From assembly GCA_040879165.1 (NCBI GenBank), contig JBBDKV010000029.1:1-58348 (forward strand): 58,348 bases of DNA, given 5' to 3'. Below the pieces are notes generated by a model, which searched no databases, had not been told where the DNA came from, and worked only from the letters and a program-made list of their open reading frames with translations. Positions within the stretch are counted from its first letter, which is position 1. Each line of letters starts with the position of its first letter. The position numbers and the translations under genes are program-made. Origin of the DNA: JBBDKV01 sp040879165 (lineage in GTDB: Bacteria; Patescibacteriota; Microgenomatia; UBA1400; PJMF01). Shown here in pieces: positions 1-8,464 of the stretch.

Positions 1-1
1 C

Positions 2-1657
2 CTCTGCGTGGCGCTCGACGCCGTAGAGCGCACCGCCACCCCCGACTGGATGGCTAAAAGACTCGAGCAGATTGACCAAAATGTTCATCACAGCATGATC
101 GATATCACCAATTACGTCACGCATGAACTGGGACATCCTTGTCACGCCTTTGATTATGACAAAATCATGCAGCTGGGCGGCTTAATAACGGTAGAGGAAG
201 CCGATCCAGATAAGAAATTTACCACACTTGACGGAGAATCATACACCACAGTGGGCGGAGAGGTCGTTTTCACCAATCCAGACGGAGAAATTATTGACCT
301 GCCAGCCATTAAGGGAACAGCAAACACAGCTGTTGATGACAATACCAAGCGTATCCTCTTGTGGATCGAGTCGATCAATCCTGAAAAAGCGAGATTTGGC
401 TCGATGTCACACGCCATTCGCACGGTTGCTGCCCAGTTAAACGAGAAGCACGTCGATCCTCATCTGGCAGACTTGGCACTCCAGCGAGGGGTCCAGCTCT
501 ATCAGGAGCTTTGTCACGCTCAAGTCGCCAGCAGTGTCTACAATGACTTTCCACATCCCGTTGCGCCTCAACCCGTTACCGTCACCTCAAAACGCATCTC
601 TGAGTATCTTGGCATCACGATTCCTCAAGAAACCATCATAAGCATTGCCGAAGCTCTCGAGTGCACTCTACGCTGGACCGATGAGCAAACGTTCGAACTC
701 ACTCCACCCACCTTTCGCCCAGACATTGCCATTGCCGCAGACGTCATTGAGGAGCTTGCTCGCATATATGGCTATCACAACATACCCAGCAACTTGATGG
801 ATACCCCAATCCCGCTCAATACACCTTCGGACACGAACTTCACCATCGAACACCAGCTGAAAGAGTGGCTCAGCTTACTGGGCTGGCAAGAAGTCTATAC
901 CTACTCAATGGTCAGCGAAGCAGTGGCAGAACAAAGCACATTTGATGCTACTGAGCACCTGAAATTACAAAATCCGCTGACAGACGACAAAGTTTATCTG
1001 CGCCGCAGCCTGGTACCTTCCCTGACTGAGGTGTTAGAAGCCAACCCTCAGCGTACTCAATTATCAGTGTTTGAACTGGCTCACGTATATCACCCACAGG
1101 ATACTGAGTTGCCCGAACAAGAACTACAATTAACCCTAGTTGGTCAAAAACCAGTGCGCACTATCATTGGCGATCTTGAAACGCTCTTTGCACGCTTTTT
1201 TGCAACACTCACCATTGCACAAAAAACCGATACCTCTGGGATCATCCAGCTGATCAGCTCAAATAGCAAGCCTAATGCAGCAACAATTGGCACCATTGAG
1301 CGCATTAGTAACTCGCGCACCGCTGTCACAATACTCTTTGCAGATCTACTGCCACTGCTTAACACCCACCCAATCTATCAGCCACTTCCCAAGCAGGCTC
1401 CGATTACAGAAGCATTGACTTTTACTGTACCAAGAAAAACCCAGCTCGGGCCGATTATCAGCGATATTTCGGGGCTTGATCCACTGATCTACGCAGTTAC
1501 CTTACAAGATGTCTATCAACAAAATATTACTTTTGGTATCACCTATCTTCATCCAGACAAACCACTAGCTTCCAGTGACGTCGAGCCCGTTCGCAAGGCC
1601 ATTGTTTCAAAAATGGAGTCAGACTATGCTGCAACACTGGTTGGCTCGTTGGCCTAA
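2..1657 (+). CDS. pheT: Phenylalanyl-tRNA synthetase beta subunit, 5'-truncated by the window edge
   Basis: The beta subunit of the heterotetrameric enzyme that charges tRNA-Phe in the cytoplasm. The frame is open from the first base, so the N-terminal EMAP-like part lies outside the window. Visible in order: end of the B3/B4 editing region with DITNYVTHELGHPCHAFD, which matches the family motif VDITNYVMLELGQPLHAFD; a B5 DNA-binding-like domain around residues 190-265 (PPTFRPDI, EELARIYGYHNIP); the catalytic-like core; and a complete C-terminal FDX-ACB anticodon-binding domain (about residues 475-549). The usual RFERGVD motif is altered (TVAAQLNEKHVDP). pheS is expected just upstream. The 3' end overlaps the next gene by 32 bp, suggesting co-transcription. 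Identity is secure; only the 5' end is missing. Confidence 0.95.
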   Translation, partial: LCVALDAVERTATPDWMAKRLEQIDQNVHHSMIDITNYVTHELGHPCHAFDYDKIMQLGGLITVEEADPDKKFTTLDGESYTTVGGEVVFTNPDGEIIDLPAIKGTANTAVDDNTKRILLWIESINPEKARFGSMSHAIRTVAAQLNEKHVDPHLADLALQRGVQLYQELCHAQVASSVYNDFPHPVAPQPVTVTSKRISEYLGITIPQETIISIAEALECTLRWTDEQTFELTPPTFRPDIAIAADVIEELARIYGYHNIPSNLMDTPIPLNTPSDTNFTIEHQLKEWLSLLGWQEVYTYSMVSEAVAEQSTFDATEHLKLQNPLTDDKVYLRRSLVPSLTEVLEANPQRTQLSVFELAHVYHPQDTELPEQELQLTLVGQKPVRTIIGDLETLFARFFATLTIAQKTDTSGIIQLISSNSKPNAATIGTIERISNSRTAVTILFADLLPLLNTHPIYQPLPKQAPITEALTFTVPRKTQLGPIISDISGLDPLIYAVTLQDVYQQNITFGITYLHPDKPLASSDVEPVRKAIVSKMESDYAATLVGSLA

Positions 1658-2915
1658 TCAAATATTTCAATTACGTCTGAGCTGGAATCTACTGATTTTT
1701 GCACTGATTTTTTTGACTCCTACCCACTTTTTTCTTGTACTTGATCGCACTGCAGGATATGTCAACGGCGTCCAGATAGATTATCTAGTACCCAAATTAT
1801 ACTTGGTTGTCTGCATAGCCGCAGCGATATTGTGTTGGTGGCTCTGGTTTTTCAAACCATGGAAAGTCTGGCGGTGGAGCATCCTCATACAACATAGGTG
1901 GACAACTAGCCTAGTAGTGGCATGTATCATCGCACAACTCAGCGCGGCTCAACCAAGTATCGCATTCTGGTTTTTAACCCAAGCGGCACTCCTCATATTC
2001 TCTGGCTGGCTGTTAGTCAAAAATAGATCACTGCTGTACAAGAACACATTGATCTCAGCAGTCTCAGCAACCACTATCTTTCAAGTAAGCATAGCTCTCT
2101 GGCAGTGGACGCAGCAGCAATCACTCTTAGGATACGCATTGCTGGGAGAAGTAGACTTCAATCGCTACCTCGGATTGGCAAAAACAACCCATGGAGCAGA
2201 GTGGATATTACCCTATGGAACTACTGCCCACCCCAACGTCCTGGGAGGATTTCTAGCAATCATGGGATTGGGCATGGTAGCTGTATATCTTCGCCAGCAA
2301 AAAAAACAGGCACTTTCAGTCTGGAAACAAAAATGGCTTTGGTTCATGTCGGTGGTAGCCATGGCGGGAATACTGCTGACACAAAGCGCTGCAGCCTTAC
2401 TGACATTCTCACTGGGAAGCAGCATCTTGATCATCCAAACTACTACTAGCTTTGCTCAGTACTTCAAAATAGGAGGCTTTCAGCTTTTGCTTTACCTGGT
2501 TGTCTTGTTGTGCATTCCCATTGGTATTGCCCAAGCTGGCAACGCTCTAGACCCGTCCTGGCAACGGCGAATCTTTCTCAATCAAGTTGCAACCCAAATG
2601 ATTGTAGAAGCACCAATTACAGGCGTAGGCCTGAATCACTTTACGCTTCAATTAGAATCATTTTCCGTATCAAGAGAATTTGTTCGTTTTATTCAACCTG
2701 CCCATCACACACTACTACTCTACATGGCAGAAACGGGCACAGTGGGAATGGCGCTCTTACTGTTTGGGTTGTGGAAACTAGTTAGTCGACAATCACTCTC
2801 TCCAATCTACTGGGGTTTGATTCCAGTCTTGGCTTTAGATCATTATCTGTTGACGATGCCCGTTGGAGTGCTGAGCATATCGCTGCTAGCGGTTGTTACG
2901 GCTGAATACTATTGA
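1626..2915 (+). CDS. O-antigen ligase-like (Wzy/WaaL superfamily) polytopic membrane protein
   Basis: A hydrophobic protein of 429 aa with about ten predicted membrane segments. The large loop in the middle (GLAKTTHGAEWILPYGTTAH, then PNVLGGFLA) and the late segment ITGVGLNHF...FIQPAHHTLLLYMAETG fit the Wzy_C/O-antigen ligase superfamily, where a conserved Arg/His-containing periplasmic loop joins a lipid-linked glycan to an acceptor. In a monoderm cell the acceptor may be a surface polymer or a protein; that is inference. I chose the ATG at 1626, which overlaps pheT by 32 bp, over a GTG/TTG-type start at 1575 that would add 17 polar residues and overlap by 83 bp. The 3' end converges with and overlaps the PBP gene by 20 bp. 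Family is likely, substrate unknown. Confidence 0.75.
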   Translation: MLQHWLARWPNQIFQLRLSWNLLIFALIFLTPTHFFLVLDRTAGYVNGVQIDYLVPKLYLVVCIAAAILCWWLWFFKPWKVWRWSILIQHRWTTSLVVACIIAQLSAAQPSIAFWFLTQAALLIFSGWLLVKNRSLLYKNTLISAVSATTIFQVSIALWQWTQQQSLLGYALLGEVDFNRYLGLAKTTHGAEWILPYGTTAHPNVLGGFLAIMGLGMVAVYLRQQKKQALSVWKQKWLWFMSVVAMAGILLTQSAAALLTFSLGSSILIIQTTTSFAQYFKIGGFQLLLYLVVLLCIPIGIAQAGNALDPSWQRRIFLNQVATQMIVEAPITGVGLNHFTLQLESFSVSREFVRFIQPAHHTLLLYMAETGTVGMALLLFGLWKLVSRQSLSPIYWGLIPVLALDHYLLTMPVGVLSISLLAVVTAEYY

Positions 2916-5670
2916 GATCTGGAAGGGGACCACCCTCGCCATCATCTTCACCTTCACCATCGCCCTCATCCTCATCCTCGTCTTCATCCTCTGCATCCCA
3001 CTCAACACCGCCTGTTCCAATTCGAGTGGTGTCAGTTCTTTTCTCCTCACCAGATTCTGAGTAGGCGATCGCGTAGAGTTCGTGTTTGCCAGCTTCAAGT
3101 GTTATCGTACCTTTATAATTTCGCGCGTTAACCTCTTCCCTCCGCTTACCATTGACATACAACTCAACCTTCTCGATGCCATCACCGGAATCTGACAAAA
3201 TTTCAATCTCAATGTCCGTTTCTTCATAGTTGCGCTCATCTCTTGGTTCTCTGAGTCGAACAAAAATATCTTCCTCGTCACCGCAGTACTCAGTTGGAGC
3301 GCGATACTGTTCATTATCTACGTTGCGCGCCCACTCATCTATGGCTTCTTGCCAGCGATTGCGTCCGTCTTCGCTCACCGGGTCATCAACGCGGAAAACA
3401 AAGAACTCGCGCTCCTCATAATCTCCTGCAGCCACTCGGGCGGTATTTGCCAGACGATCTTCATCATTGCGACAAACTTTAAGCATCGTGTGAATTGGAT
3501 CTGGTGGAGGGGGAAGGGTACCTCGAACAACGTACTCAGTACGCGAATTAAATCCCTCAGTAGCAGGATAGCCAGAAACAGCATCTACTTCTACTTGCTC
3601 AATTCCAGCAGGAACAGACCAAGCTGGAGAACCATAGGCATCGCGCTCGAGTCCTGCCAACAGTACTCGACGCCAAATGGGAGTAGCACCGGAAACACCG
3701 GACGCCACCTGCAACATTGGAGAATTGTCATTATTACCCACCCACGCACCTACCATCAATTCTTGAGACCAACCAATCGCCCAGTTATCTCGTTGATCAT
3801 TGGTAGTACCCGTTTTGACTGCCACGTTGTCATTTATCCGTAGTTGCGAGCCAGTGCCAAACGCCATCGACCGCGCAGCATCATCGGATAAAATATCACT
3901 TATCAAAAAGGCCTCTTCCTCTGACATTACTTCAGAACCTTGCACGGGCTGGTGTTGATAGAGCACGCGACCATCAATGTCCTTTATTTCCAGAATCGAA
4001 ACAGGTTCAACTTTGGTGCCGCCATTTGCAAATGCACTATATGCAGACACAATATCAATCAGATGCACTTCAGCACCTCCTAAAGTCACCGCCAAACCAA
4101 AGCGACTCATGTTTTCTTGCGTGGGGGCTAGTGTAGGAAAACCCATTCGATATGCTTGATCCAAAAAAGTATCGACGCCAACTAGTGCCAGGGCTTTGAC
4201 CGCAGGAACGTTCAACGAACTGCCCAAACTATTTCTCACACTCACTGGACCACGAAATCTGCCATCGTAGTTGCGAGGGTTATACGGATCAACAGTGTCA
4301 TTGGCTGCGAAGGTAGTTGAAACATCCAGCAACATAGAAGCGGGCGTGTATCCACGCTGCAATAAAGTGAGATAGGTAACGGGCTTGATCGAAGAACCAG
4401 GCTGGCGCAATCCATCCACAGCCACATTAAACTGCCCATCAATGTCTGGATCGTTAAAGTCTTTACTCCCCACCATACTCAGTATTTCTCCCGTCCGAGG
4501 ATCGACGACCATTACCGAACCATTGGTAATGTTCAAATTTTCAACCTGTTCAAGCTCTTCAGTCACTATTTCCTGGGCTGCTTGCTGTAATTCCAAATCA
4601 ATGGAGGTGGTGACTTGCAAGCCGGCAGTTTCAACGACTTCCTCACCGTACATATCAGCAAGCAAGTCTCGAACATAAAACACAAAATGAGGCGCTGCTG
4701 ACAAATTCATCTCTGCACTATGGAACTGCATGGTATCAAGTGAAGCAATTGATTCTTCGTAGGCATCTTGGGTAATATACTTATCTTCGTACATCCGCCT
4801 TAATACTCCAAGGGTGCGTAGTTTCCATAGCGGAGTACCATCTTCATCAGTCAGCCCTCGATACGGCGAGTACGCGCTTGGCCGCTGTGGCAAACCAGCT
4901 AACACTGCACTCTCGGGCATGGTCAGTTCTGAAATATCTTTGCCAAAATATAGTTCAGCCGCAGTACCTGCCCCCCAGGCGGTACCCCCATACGGCGCTT
5001 CGTTGAGATACATTTCTAAAATTTCATCCTTGGTAAAGGTGCGCTCAATTTGCAACGAGAGGACTAATTCCTTAAACTTTCTCGTCACGCTGCGTTCGTT
5101 TGTGAGCAGCGCATTTTTTACCAGCTGCTGGGTCAAGGTAGAACCGCCAACTACCCGCTGTCTGACAATATAATTGTATGGAATACGAATAATCGTCATC
5201 ATGTCAAAACCCTGATGACGATAAAAATCTTTGTCCTCTATGGCAACCGTGGCATATTTAAGGTGTTCGGGAACTTGATCAATCGAAATCGGGGAGCGTC
5301 GCTGTTCATCATATAAATCATAGAGCAGCTCACCATTGCGGGCAAATATTTTGGTGCTAAAGCCAGACCGCCTGACGACTTCTCCAGGCTTCGGCAAGTC
5401 TTGAGAATAATACGCAAAAAGGGCGAAAAATCCCACGATTCCACCGATGACAAGCACTAGGGCAGTTACGGCAGCAAATCGAGCCATTTTGATAGTAAAC
5501 AATCGCCTCTGAGCTTCTGACAAACGGGATCGGGTAGACCGTGAACGTGCTCGCGTCGTTCGTGGCTTGCGAGCTGAGGAAAATAAGCCGAGTAATTTCA
5601 TACGGTATGATCCCCATGCGCCAAGTGCACGCTCTTTAAGCTCGAGCATTTTTTGTTGCATAGGGATCAT
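2896..5670 (-). CDS. Class A penicillin-binding protein (PBP1A-type transglycosylase/transpeptidase) with Ig-like domain and acidic tail
   Basis: A bifunctional peptidoglycan synthase anchored in the cytoplasmic membrane. After a basic cytoplasmic stretch (residues 1-62) comes a membrane helix (about 66-87). The GT51 transglycosylase domain (about 110-290) carries the catalytic glutamate in EDKDFYRHQG (E145) and GGSTLTQQLVKN. The transpeptidase domain has the three penicillin-binding motifs: SSIK (S426), SLN (485-487) and KTG (619-621). The C-terminus adds a Big/Ig-like domain (VELYVNGKRREEVNARNYKG) and a tail made almost wholly of Asp, Glu and Gly. 924 aa is long for the family because of this extension. 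A small gene with a strong ribosome site lies 45 bp upstream on the same strand and may share its promoter. Function is secure; the role of the acidic tail is unknown. Confidence 0.95.
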   Translation of the reverse strand: MIPMQQKMLELKERALGAWGSYRMKLLGLFSSARKPRTTRARSRSTRSRLSEAQRRLFTIKMARFAAVTALVLVIGGIVGFFALFAYYSQDLPKPGEVVRRSGFSTKIFARNGELLYDLYDEQRRSPISIDQVPEHLKYATVAIEDKDFYRHQGFDMMTIIRIPYNYIVRQRVVGGSTLTQQLVKNALLTNERSVTRKFKELVLSLQIERTFTKDEILEMYLNEAPYGGTAWGAGTAAELYFGKDISELTMPESAVLAGLPQRPSAYSPYRGLTDEDGTPLWKLRTLGVLRRMYEDKYITQDAYEESIASLDTMQFHSAEMNLSAAPHFVFYVRDLLADMYGEEVVETAGLQVTTSIDLELQQAAQEIVTEELEQVENLNITNGSVMVVDPRTGEILSMVGSKDFNDPDIDGQFNVAVDGLRQPGSSIKPVTYLTLLQRGYTPASMLLDVSTTFAANDTVDPYNPRNYDGRFRGPVSVRNSLGSSLNVPAVKALALVGVDTFLDQAYRMGFPTLAPTQENMSRFGLAVTLGGAEVHLIDIVSAYSAFANGGTKVEPVSILEIKDIDGRVLYQHQPVQGSEVMSEEEAFLISDILSDDAARSMAFGTGSQLRINDNVAVKTGTTNDQRDNWAIGWSQELMVGAWVGNNDNSPMLQVASGVSGATPIWRRVLLAGLERDAYGSPAWSVPAGIEQVEVDAVSGYPATEGFNSRTEYVVRGTLPPPPDPIHTMLKVCRNDEDRLANTARVAAGDYEEREFFVFRVDDPVSEDGRNRWQEAIDEWARNVDNEQYRAPTEYCGDEEDIFVRLREPRDERNYEETDIEIEILSDSGDGIEKVELYVNGKRREEVNARNYKGTITLEAGKHELYAIAYSESGEEKRTDTTRIGTGGVEWDAEDEDEDEDEGDGEGEDDGEGGPLPDLNSIQP

Positions 5671-5715
5671 TGTACCGTAAATGAGCGATTTTGTTTTGTC
5701 AAGTTAGGCAGTGGA

Positions 5716-5973
5716 CTACTTTTCCGGACGGGGGACAAAACTAGCGGTATGTGGTGACCTGGGTGAAGTAGGTGGTGCAGTATAAACAACTTGCTCACCA
5801 GGCTGACCTTGTTCAGCACTATCATCTGGCCACTCAGCTAGTAGTGCAACTGCAACTCTCACTTCTGGAGTCTGCTCAACTTTTTTTTCATCTCCTGTTG
5901 GTCGAGCTTCTGCTTGCACTCCTCTTGTCGCATCAACACCATCAAATGGATTTTCAACAAATGTTCCTGACAT
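5716..5973 (-). CDS. Small hydrophilic protein of unknown function upstream of the PBP gene
   Basis: An 85-aa protein with no membrane segment and no family I recognise. It is rich in Glu, Pro, Thr and Ser and looks disordered, with a central stretch (EVRVAVALLAEWPDD) that could form a short helix or strand. A near-perfect Shine-Dalgarno sequence (AAAGGAGTG) sits about 6 nt before the ATG, which is rare in this window and supports real translation. It is on the same strand as the PBP gene 45 bp downstream, so the two probably form a transcription unit. The leader upstream contains a terminator hairpin and a competing complementary segment. Function is not inferable. Confidence 0.65.
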   Translation of the reverse strand: MSGTFVENPFDGVDATRGVQAEARPTGDEKKVEQTPEVRVAVALLAEWPDDSAEQGQPGEQVVYTAPPTSPRSPHTASFVPRPEK

Positions 5974-6002
5974 CTCGCACTCCTTTCAGTGCTACTTGAT
6001 AC

Positions 6003-6028
6003 AAAAAAAACTCCTGTTCGGGAGTTTG
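6003..6028 (-). terminator. Intrinsic terminator hairpin in the 5' leader of the small protein/PBP unit
   Basis: On the minus strand, AAACTCC and GGAGTTT form a 7-bp stem with a 6-nt loop, followed directly by a run of T. This has the form of a Rho-independent terminator. It lies about 30 nt upstream of the ATG at 5973, in a place where no upstream minus-strand gene needs terminating, so it more likely acts as an attenuator. Confidence 0.65.
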
Positions 6029-6078
6029 TAAATTACTATGTGTGTACTTGTGTATGCTATCGCTGCAACAAACTCCCG
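6003..6078 (-). promoter_or_regulatory. Putative transcription-attenuation leader (terminator plus competing pairing)
   Basis: On the minus strand the segment CGGGAGTTTGT (6078-6068) is a perfect 11-nt complement of ACAAACTCCCG (6029-6019), which contains the 5' arm of the terminator hairpin at 6003-6028. If the upstream segment pairs with that arm, the terminator cannot form. This is the geometry of an antiterminator/terminator switch. No known aptamer or T-box consensus is visible between the two arms (only 38 nt). The trigger could be a protein, ribosome position or temperature; all of that is inference. Confidence 0.45.
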
Positions 6079-6118
6079 TTCTTAATTACTTAAGAATAAT
6101 AAAAGAGGAGCTGGTAAA

Positions 6119-6250
6119 ATGCAGAAATACCATACAAACCGTATTCTAACAAACAAATCTGAAAAATCTAGTAATGCCTCAGAAAAAAGCTCATCAAGCC
6201 CTGCCAAGTACTCGAACAGTGCTGACCGAAATCGCACAATTACTTCGTGA
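6119..6250 (+). CDS. Possible short leader ORF overlapping the next gene
   Basis: A 43-codon ORF, very rich in Ser, Asn and Lys (SEKSSNASEKSSSSPAKY). It starts with an ATG that has a strong Shine-Dalgarno (AGAGGAG, 8-nt spacing), whereas the larger downstream ORF starting at 6174 in another frame has none. It may be a translated leader that brings ribosomes to the internal start (translational coupling), or it may be chance. No homology is recognised. Confidence 0.3.
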   Translation: MQKYHTNRILTNKSEKSSNASEKSSSSPAKYSNSADRNRTITS

Positions 6251-7049
6251 AAACGCACTAAAAATCCTAATTTTACTATCAATCATAAGCATTCTGAGTT
6301 ATTTCATACCCAGCTATGTTAATTTTGGAGCAGCTAGCATATCAATCCAAAAACTTGGCTTTCTTGGCACCTCAGAAACGCAAACCGCCAGCGTTGCAAC
6401 CTGGATAGCAATGCTGCTCACCTCGCTCATTCTTTTAGTGACTAATCTAGCCTTTATTGCCTATTACAATATCGTGCTCATTCTCGCCACTGCTGGCCCC
6501 GCAAAAAAATCGCTCAGCACAATTCTCCTCGAAGGAGTGCCGCTTGTACTACCATATCTGACTACAGCAGCCCTGTTCCTGGTATTGTTTATAGGTGGTT
6601 TGGGATTTTTTATTATTCCTGGTCTATTATTTATTATTTTATTTACTCTTTTCGATCAAGTTGTAATTTTTGGGAAAGAAAGAAATAGCGCAGCACTTAC
6701 TACTGCAGCCACCTTATTCTGGCGCAACAAATCGTTTGTGTTTAGATATTTGGTAATAAGTGCCCTTGTTGTTGTCAGCATCTCAGTTATAAATACACAA
6801 GCATATTCGTATATGCAGTCGTTGGAGCAGCAGGCAGTAACTGCTGTGGCTCGATTTTTCAACATTTTTATGCAAGCCGCTGCGGGCACAATTATGACGG
6901 CAACGAGCATTGTTGTGTATCGACATATTGTCAGACGCACTGATCTGGATAATACAATGAATCTGACATGGATCAAAGTGATGGTCGTTATCGGCTTGTT
7001 ATTAGTAGGATTACTTGCCACGGGTTACTTGATGAGTATCGCTGTGTAA
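6174..7049 (+). CDS. Polytopic membrane protein, family not recognised
   Basis: A 291-aa protein with about six membrane segments, beginning with a short basic cytoplasmic N-terminus (MPQKKAHQALPSTR) and a first helix around residues 34-50. The layout, with long paired hydrophobic helices, a GGLGFFIIPGLLFIILF segment near residue 140 and TLFWRNKSFVFRY before the fifth helix, resembles the DUF-type membrane proteins related to the glycerophosphodiester-phosphodiesterase membrane domain, but I cannot confirm it. The only in-frame ATG after the upstream stop at 6150 is 6174, and it lacks a ribosome site; an overlapping 43-codon ORF with a good site starts at 6119. It is monocistronic or precedes tyrS by 64 bp. 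Function unknown. Confidence 0.7.
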   Translation: MPQKKAHQALPSTRTVLTEIAQLLRENALKILILLSIISILSYFIPSYVNFGAASISIQKLGFLGTSETQTASVATWIAMLLTSLILLVTNLAFIAYYNIVLILATAGPAKKSLSTILLEGVPLVLPYLTTAALFLVLFIGGLGFFIIPGLLFIILFTLFDQVVIFGKERNSAALTTAATLFWRNKSFVFRYLVISALVVVSISVINTQAYSYMQSLEQQAVTAVARFFNIFMQAAAGTIMTATSIVVYRHIVRRTDLDNTMNLTWIKVMVVIGLLLVGLLATGYLMSIAV

Positions 7050-7101
7050 TTCCATCAACTCTATCTGTCTAAAGACCACAGAAATTATTTCAATCTACTG
7101 A

Positions 7102-7107
7102 TACAAT
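7102..7107 (+). promoter_or_regulatory. -10 element TACAAT placed for a leaderless tyrS transcript
   Basis: TACAAT ends 6 nt before the tyrS ATG at 7114, so transcription would begin at or next to the start codon. No Shine-Dalgarno sequence is present and no clear -35 is seen. The same geometry recurs at several other genes in the window. Confidence 0.45.
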
Positions 7108-7113
7108 AGCGCT

Positions 7114-8319
7114 ATGTCCAATCTTGACACTACTCACATTCTCACTCGAGGGGTCGAACAAGTGTTACCGGGTAGTGACACACTCGCAGAATTAATGAAC
7201 AAGAAAAAAATTCGCGTCTACCTTGGTATTGACCCCACTGGCTCACTTTTAACTCTTGGTCATGGCGTGGTACTGCGCAAACTCCAACAATTGGCAGATG
7301 CGGGGCATGAGGTTATTTTGCTAATCGGCAATGGTACAGTCAGAATTGGCGATCCTACTGGCCGCGATTCCACCAGACCGGAATTAACTGATGCAGTCAT
7401 TGAAGAAAATTTTAGACACTGGCGAGCGCAAGCGAGCCGCATTCTCAACTTTGACAAAATCACCATCAAACACAATGGCGACTGGCTCGACAAACTCAGC
7501 TACGCCGACATGGTCAAGTTGATGGCGCAAACCACCGTCCAACAACTTGTTGAGCGCGACATGTTCCAGGAGCGGATCAAAAATGAACTGCCGATTTTCG
7601 GTCACGAAATCCTCTACCCACTTTTACAAGGCTACGATAGCGTGGTAATGGATGTCGATTTAGAAATTGGCGGCAGTGATCAACTCTTCAACATGATGAT
7701 GGGTCGTCATCTACAGCGCGTATACAATAATCGAGAAAAATGGGTTTTGACCACGCCTATTATTAATGGCACTGACGGTCGAAAAATGAGCAAAAGTTAC
7801 GACAATTTTATTGCCCTAAACGAACCTGCTCAAGATATGTACGGCAAATTAATGTCAATGGCAGATTCAGAAATTTTAACCTACTTTGCAGTACTGACAG
7901 ATGTTCCAGATGAACAAATTGAGAACATTCGCACCGCCATCGAGGGGGGAGATAACCCAATGGAGTACAAAAAAGAATTAGCACTAACCATCACTTCAGA
8001 TCTTCACTCTCCAGAAGCTGCGCAGGCTGCCTCCGAACATTTTGAAAGAACAGTGCAACGGAGAGAAGTGCCAGAGGAAATTCCTCAAGTACAAGTTGAT
8101 TCCAAACCATGGCTTATTGGTGAATTACTAACAGAATGTTTGCCTGATGAGAGCAAGAATAATTTGCGTCGCTTGCTCGACCAAGGTGCCGTATCAATGC
8201 TTGAACCAGAGAAAATTATTTTTGATCAAGGCTGGGAGCAGCCAGTGGTTGTAGCTCAAGAGGGAAGTGTGCTAAAAATAGGCAAGCGAAAATTCTTTAG
8301 GGTTATCAACAAAGATTAG
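7114..8319 (+). CDS. tyrS: Tyrosyl-tRNA synthetase
   Basis: A class I aminoacyl-tRNA synthetase that charges tRNA-Tyr in the cytoplasm. The 401-aa protein has the Rossmann catalytic domain with the HIGH-type signature in PTGSLLTLGHGVVL (about residues 43-56), the GNGTVRIGDPTGRDSTRP segment, LEIGGSDQLFN for tyrosine/tRNA binding and the KMSKS loop (residues 224-228). A C-terminal S4-type RNA-binding domain follows (SMLEPEKIIF...VLKIGKRKFFRV). The length fits the TyrZ/TyrS long form with an S4 domain. A -10 box 6 nt upstream of ATG suggests leaderless transcription. A tiny membrane ORF follows after 14 bp. Identification is secure. Confidence 0.97.
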   Translation: MSNLDTTHILTRGVEQVLPGSDTLAELMNKKKIRVYLGIDPTGSLLTLGHGVVLRKLQQLADAGHEVILLIGNGTVRIGDPTGRDSTRPELTDAVIEENFRHWRAQASRILNFDKITIKHNGDWLDKLSYADMVKLMAQTTVQQLVERDMFQERIKNELPIFGHEILYPLLQGYDSVVMDVDLEIGGSDQLFNMMMGRHLQRVYNNREKWVLTTPIINGTDGRKMSKSYDNFIALNEPAQDMYGKLMSMADSEILTYFAVLTDVPDEQIENIRTAIEGGDNPMEYKKELALTITSDLHSPEAAQAASEHFERTVQRREVPEEIPQVQVDSKPWLIGELLTECLPDESKNNLRRLLDQGAVSMLEPEKIIFDQGWEQPVVVAQEGSVLKIGKRKFFRVINKD

Positions 8320-8333
8320 ATTAAAAGATTGTT

Positions 8334-8438
8334 ATGAGCAAAAAGACCCGCCAAGTTGTAGTGATTATTTTTGCAGTGATTGCCATTGTTTCTCTGGTTT
8401 TTGGATCGTTGCTTGGATCACTAGCCATCATGTTCTAA
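8334..8438 (+). CDS. Single-pass small membrane protein (34 aa)
   Basis: A short ORF starting at ATG 8334, 14 bp after the tyrS stop. It has a basic N-terminus (MSKKTRQ) and then one unbroken membrane helix ending in LLGSLAIMF, so it would sit in the membrane with the N-terminus inside. Its architecture resembles DUF4044-like mini-proteins (a few Lys residues, one helix, Gly-containing end). The ribosome site is weak or absent. It is probably read from the tyrS transcript. Function unknown. Confidence 0.5.
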   Translation: MSKKTRQVVVIIFAVIAIVSLVFGSLLGSLAIMF

Positions 8439-8464
8439 AACAGCAATGCGTCGATGCAGTAATG

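Noticed and set aside
6019..6078. T-box riboswitch in the small-protein leader
   Set aside because: No T-box consensus (AGGGTGGNACCGCG) and the leader is too short.
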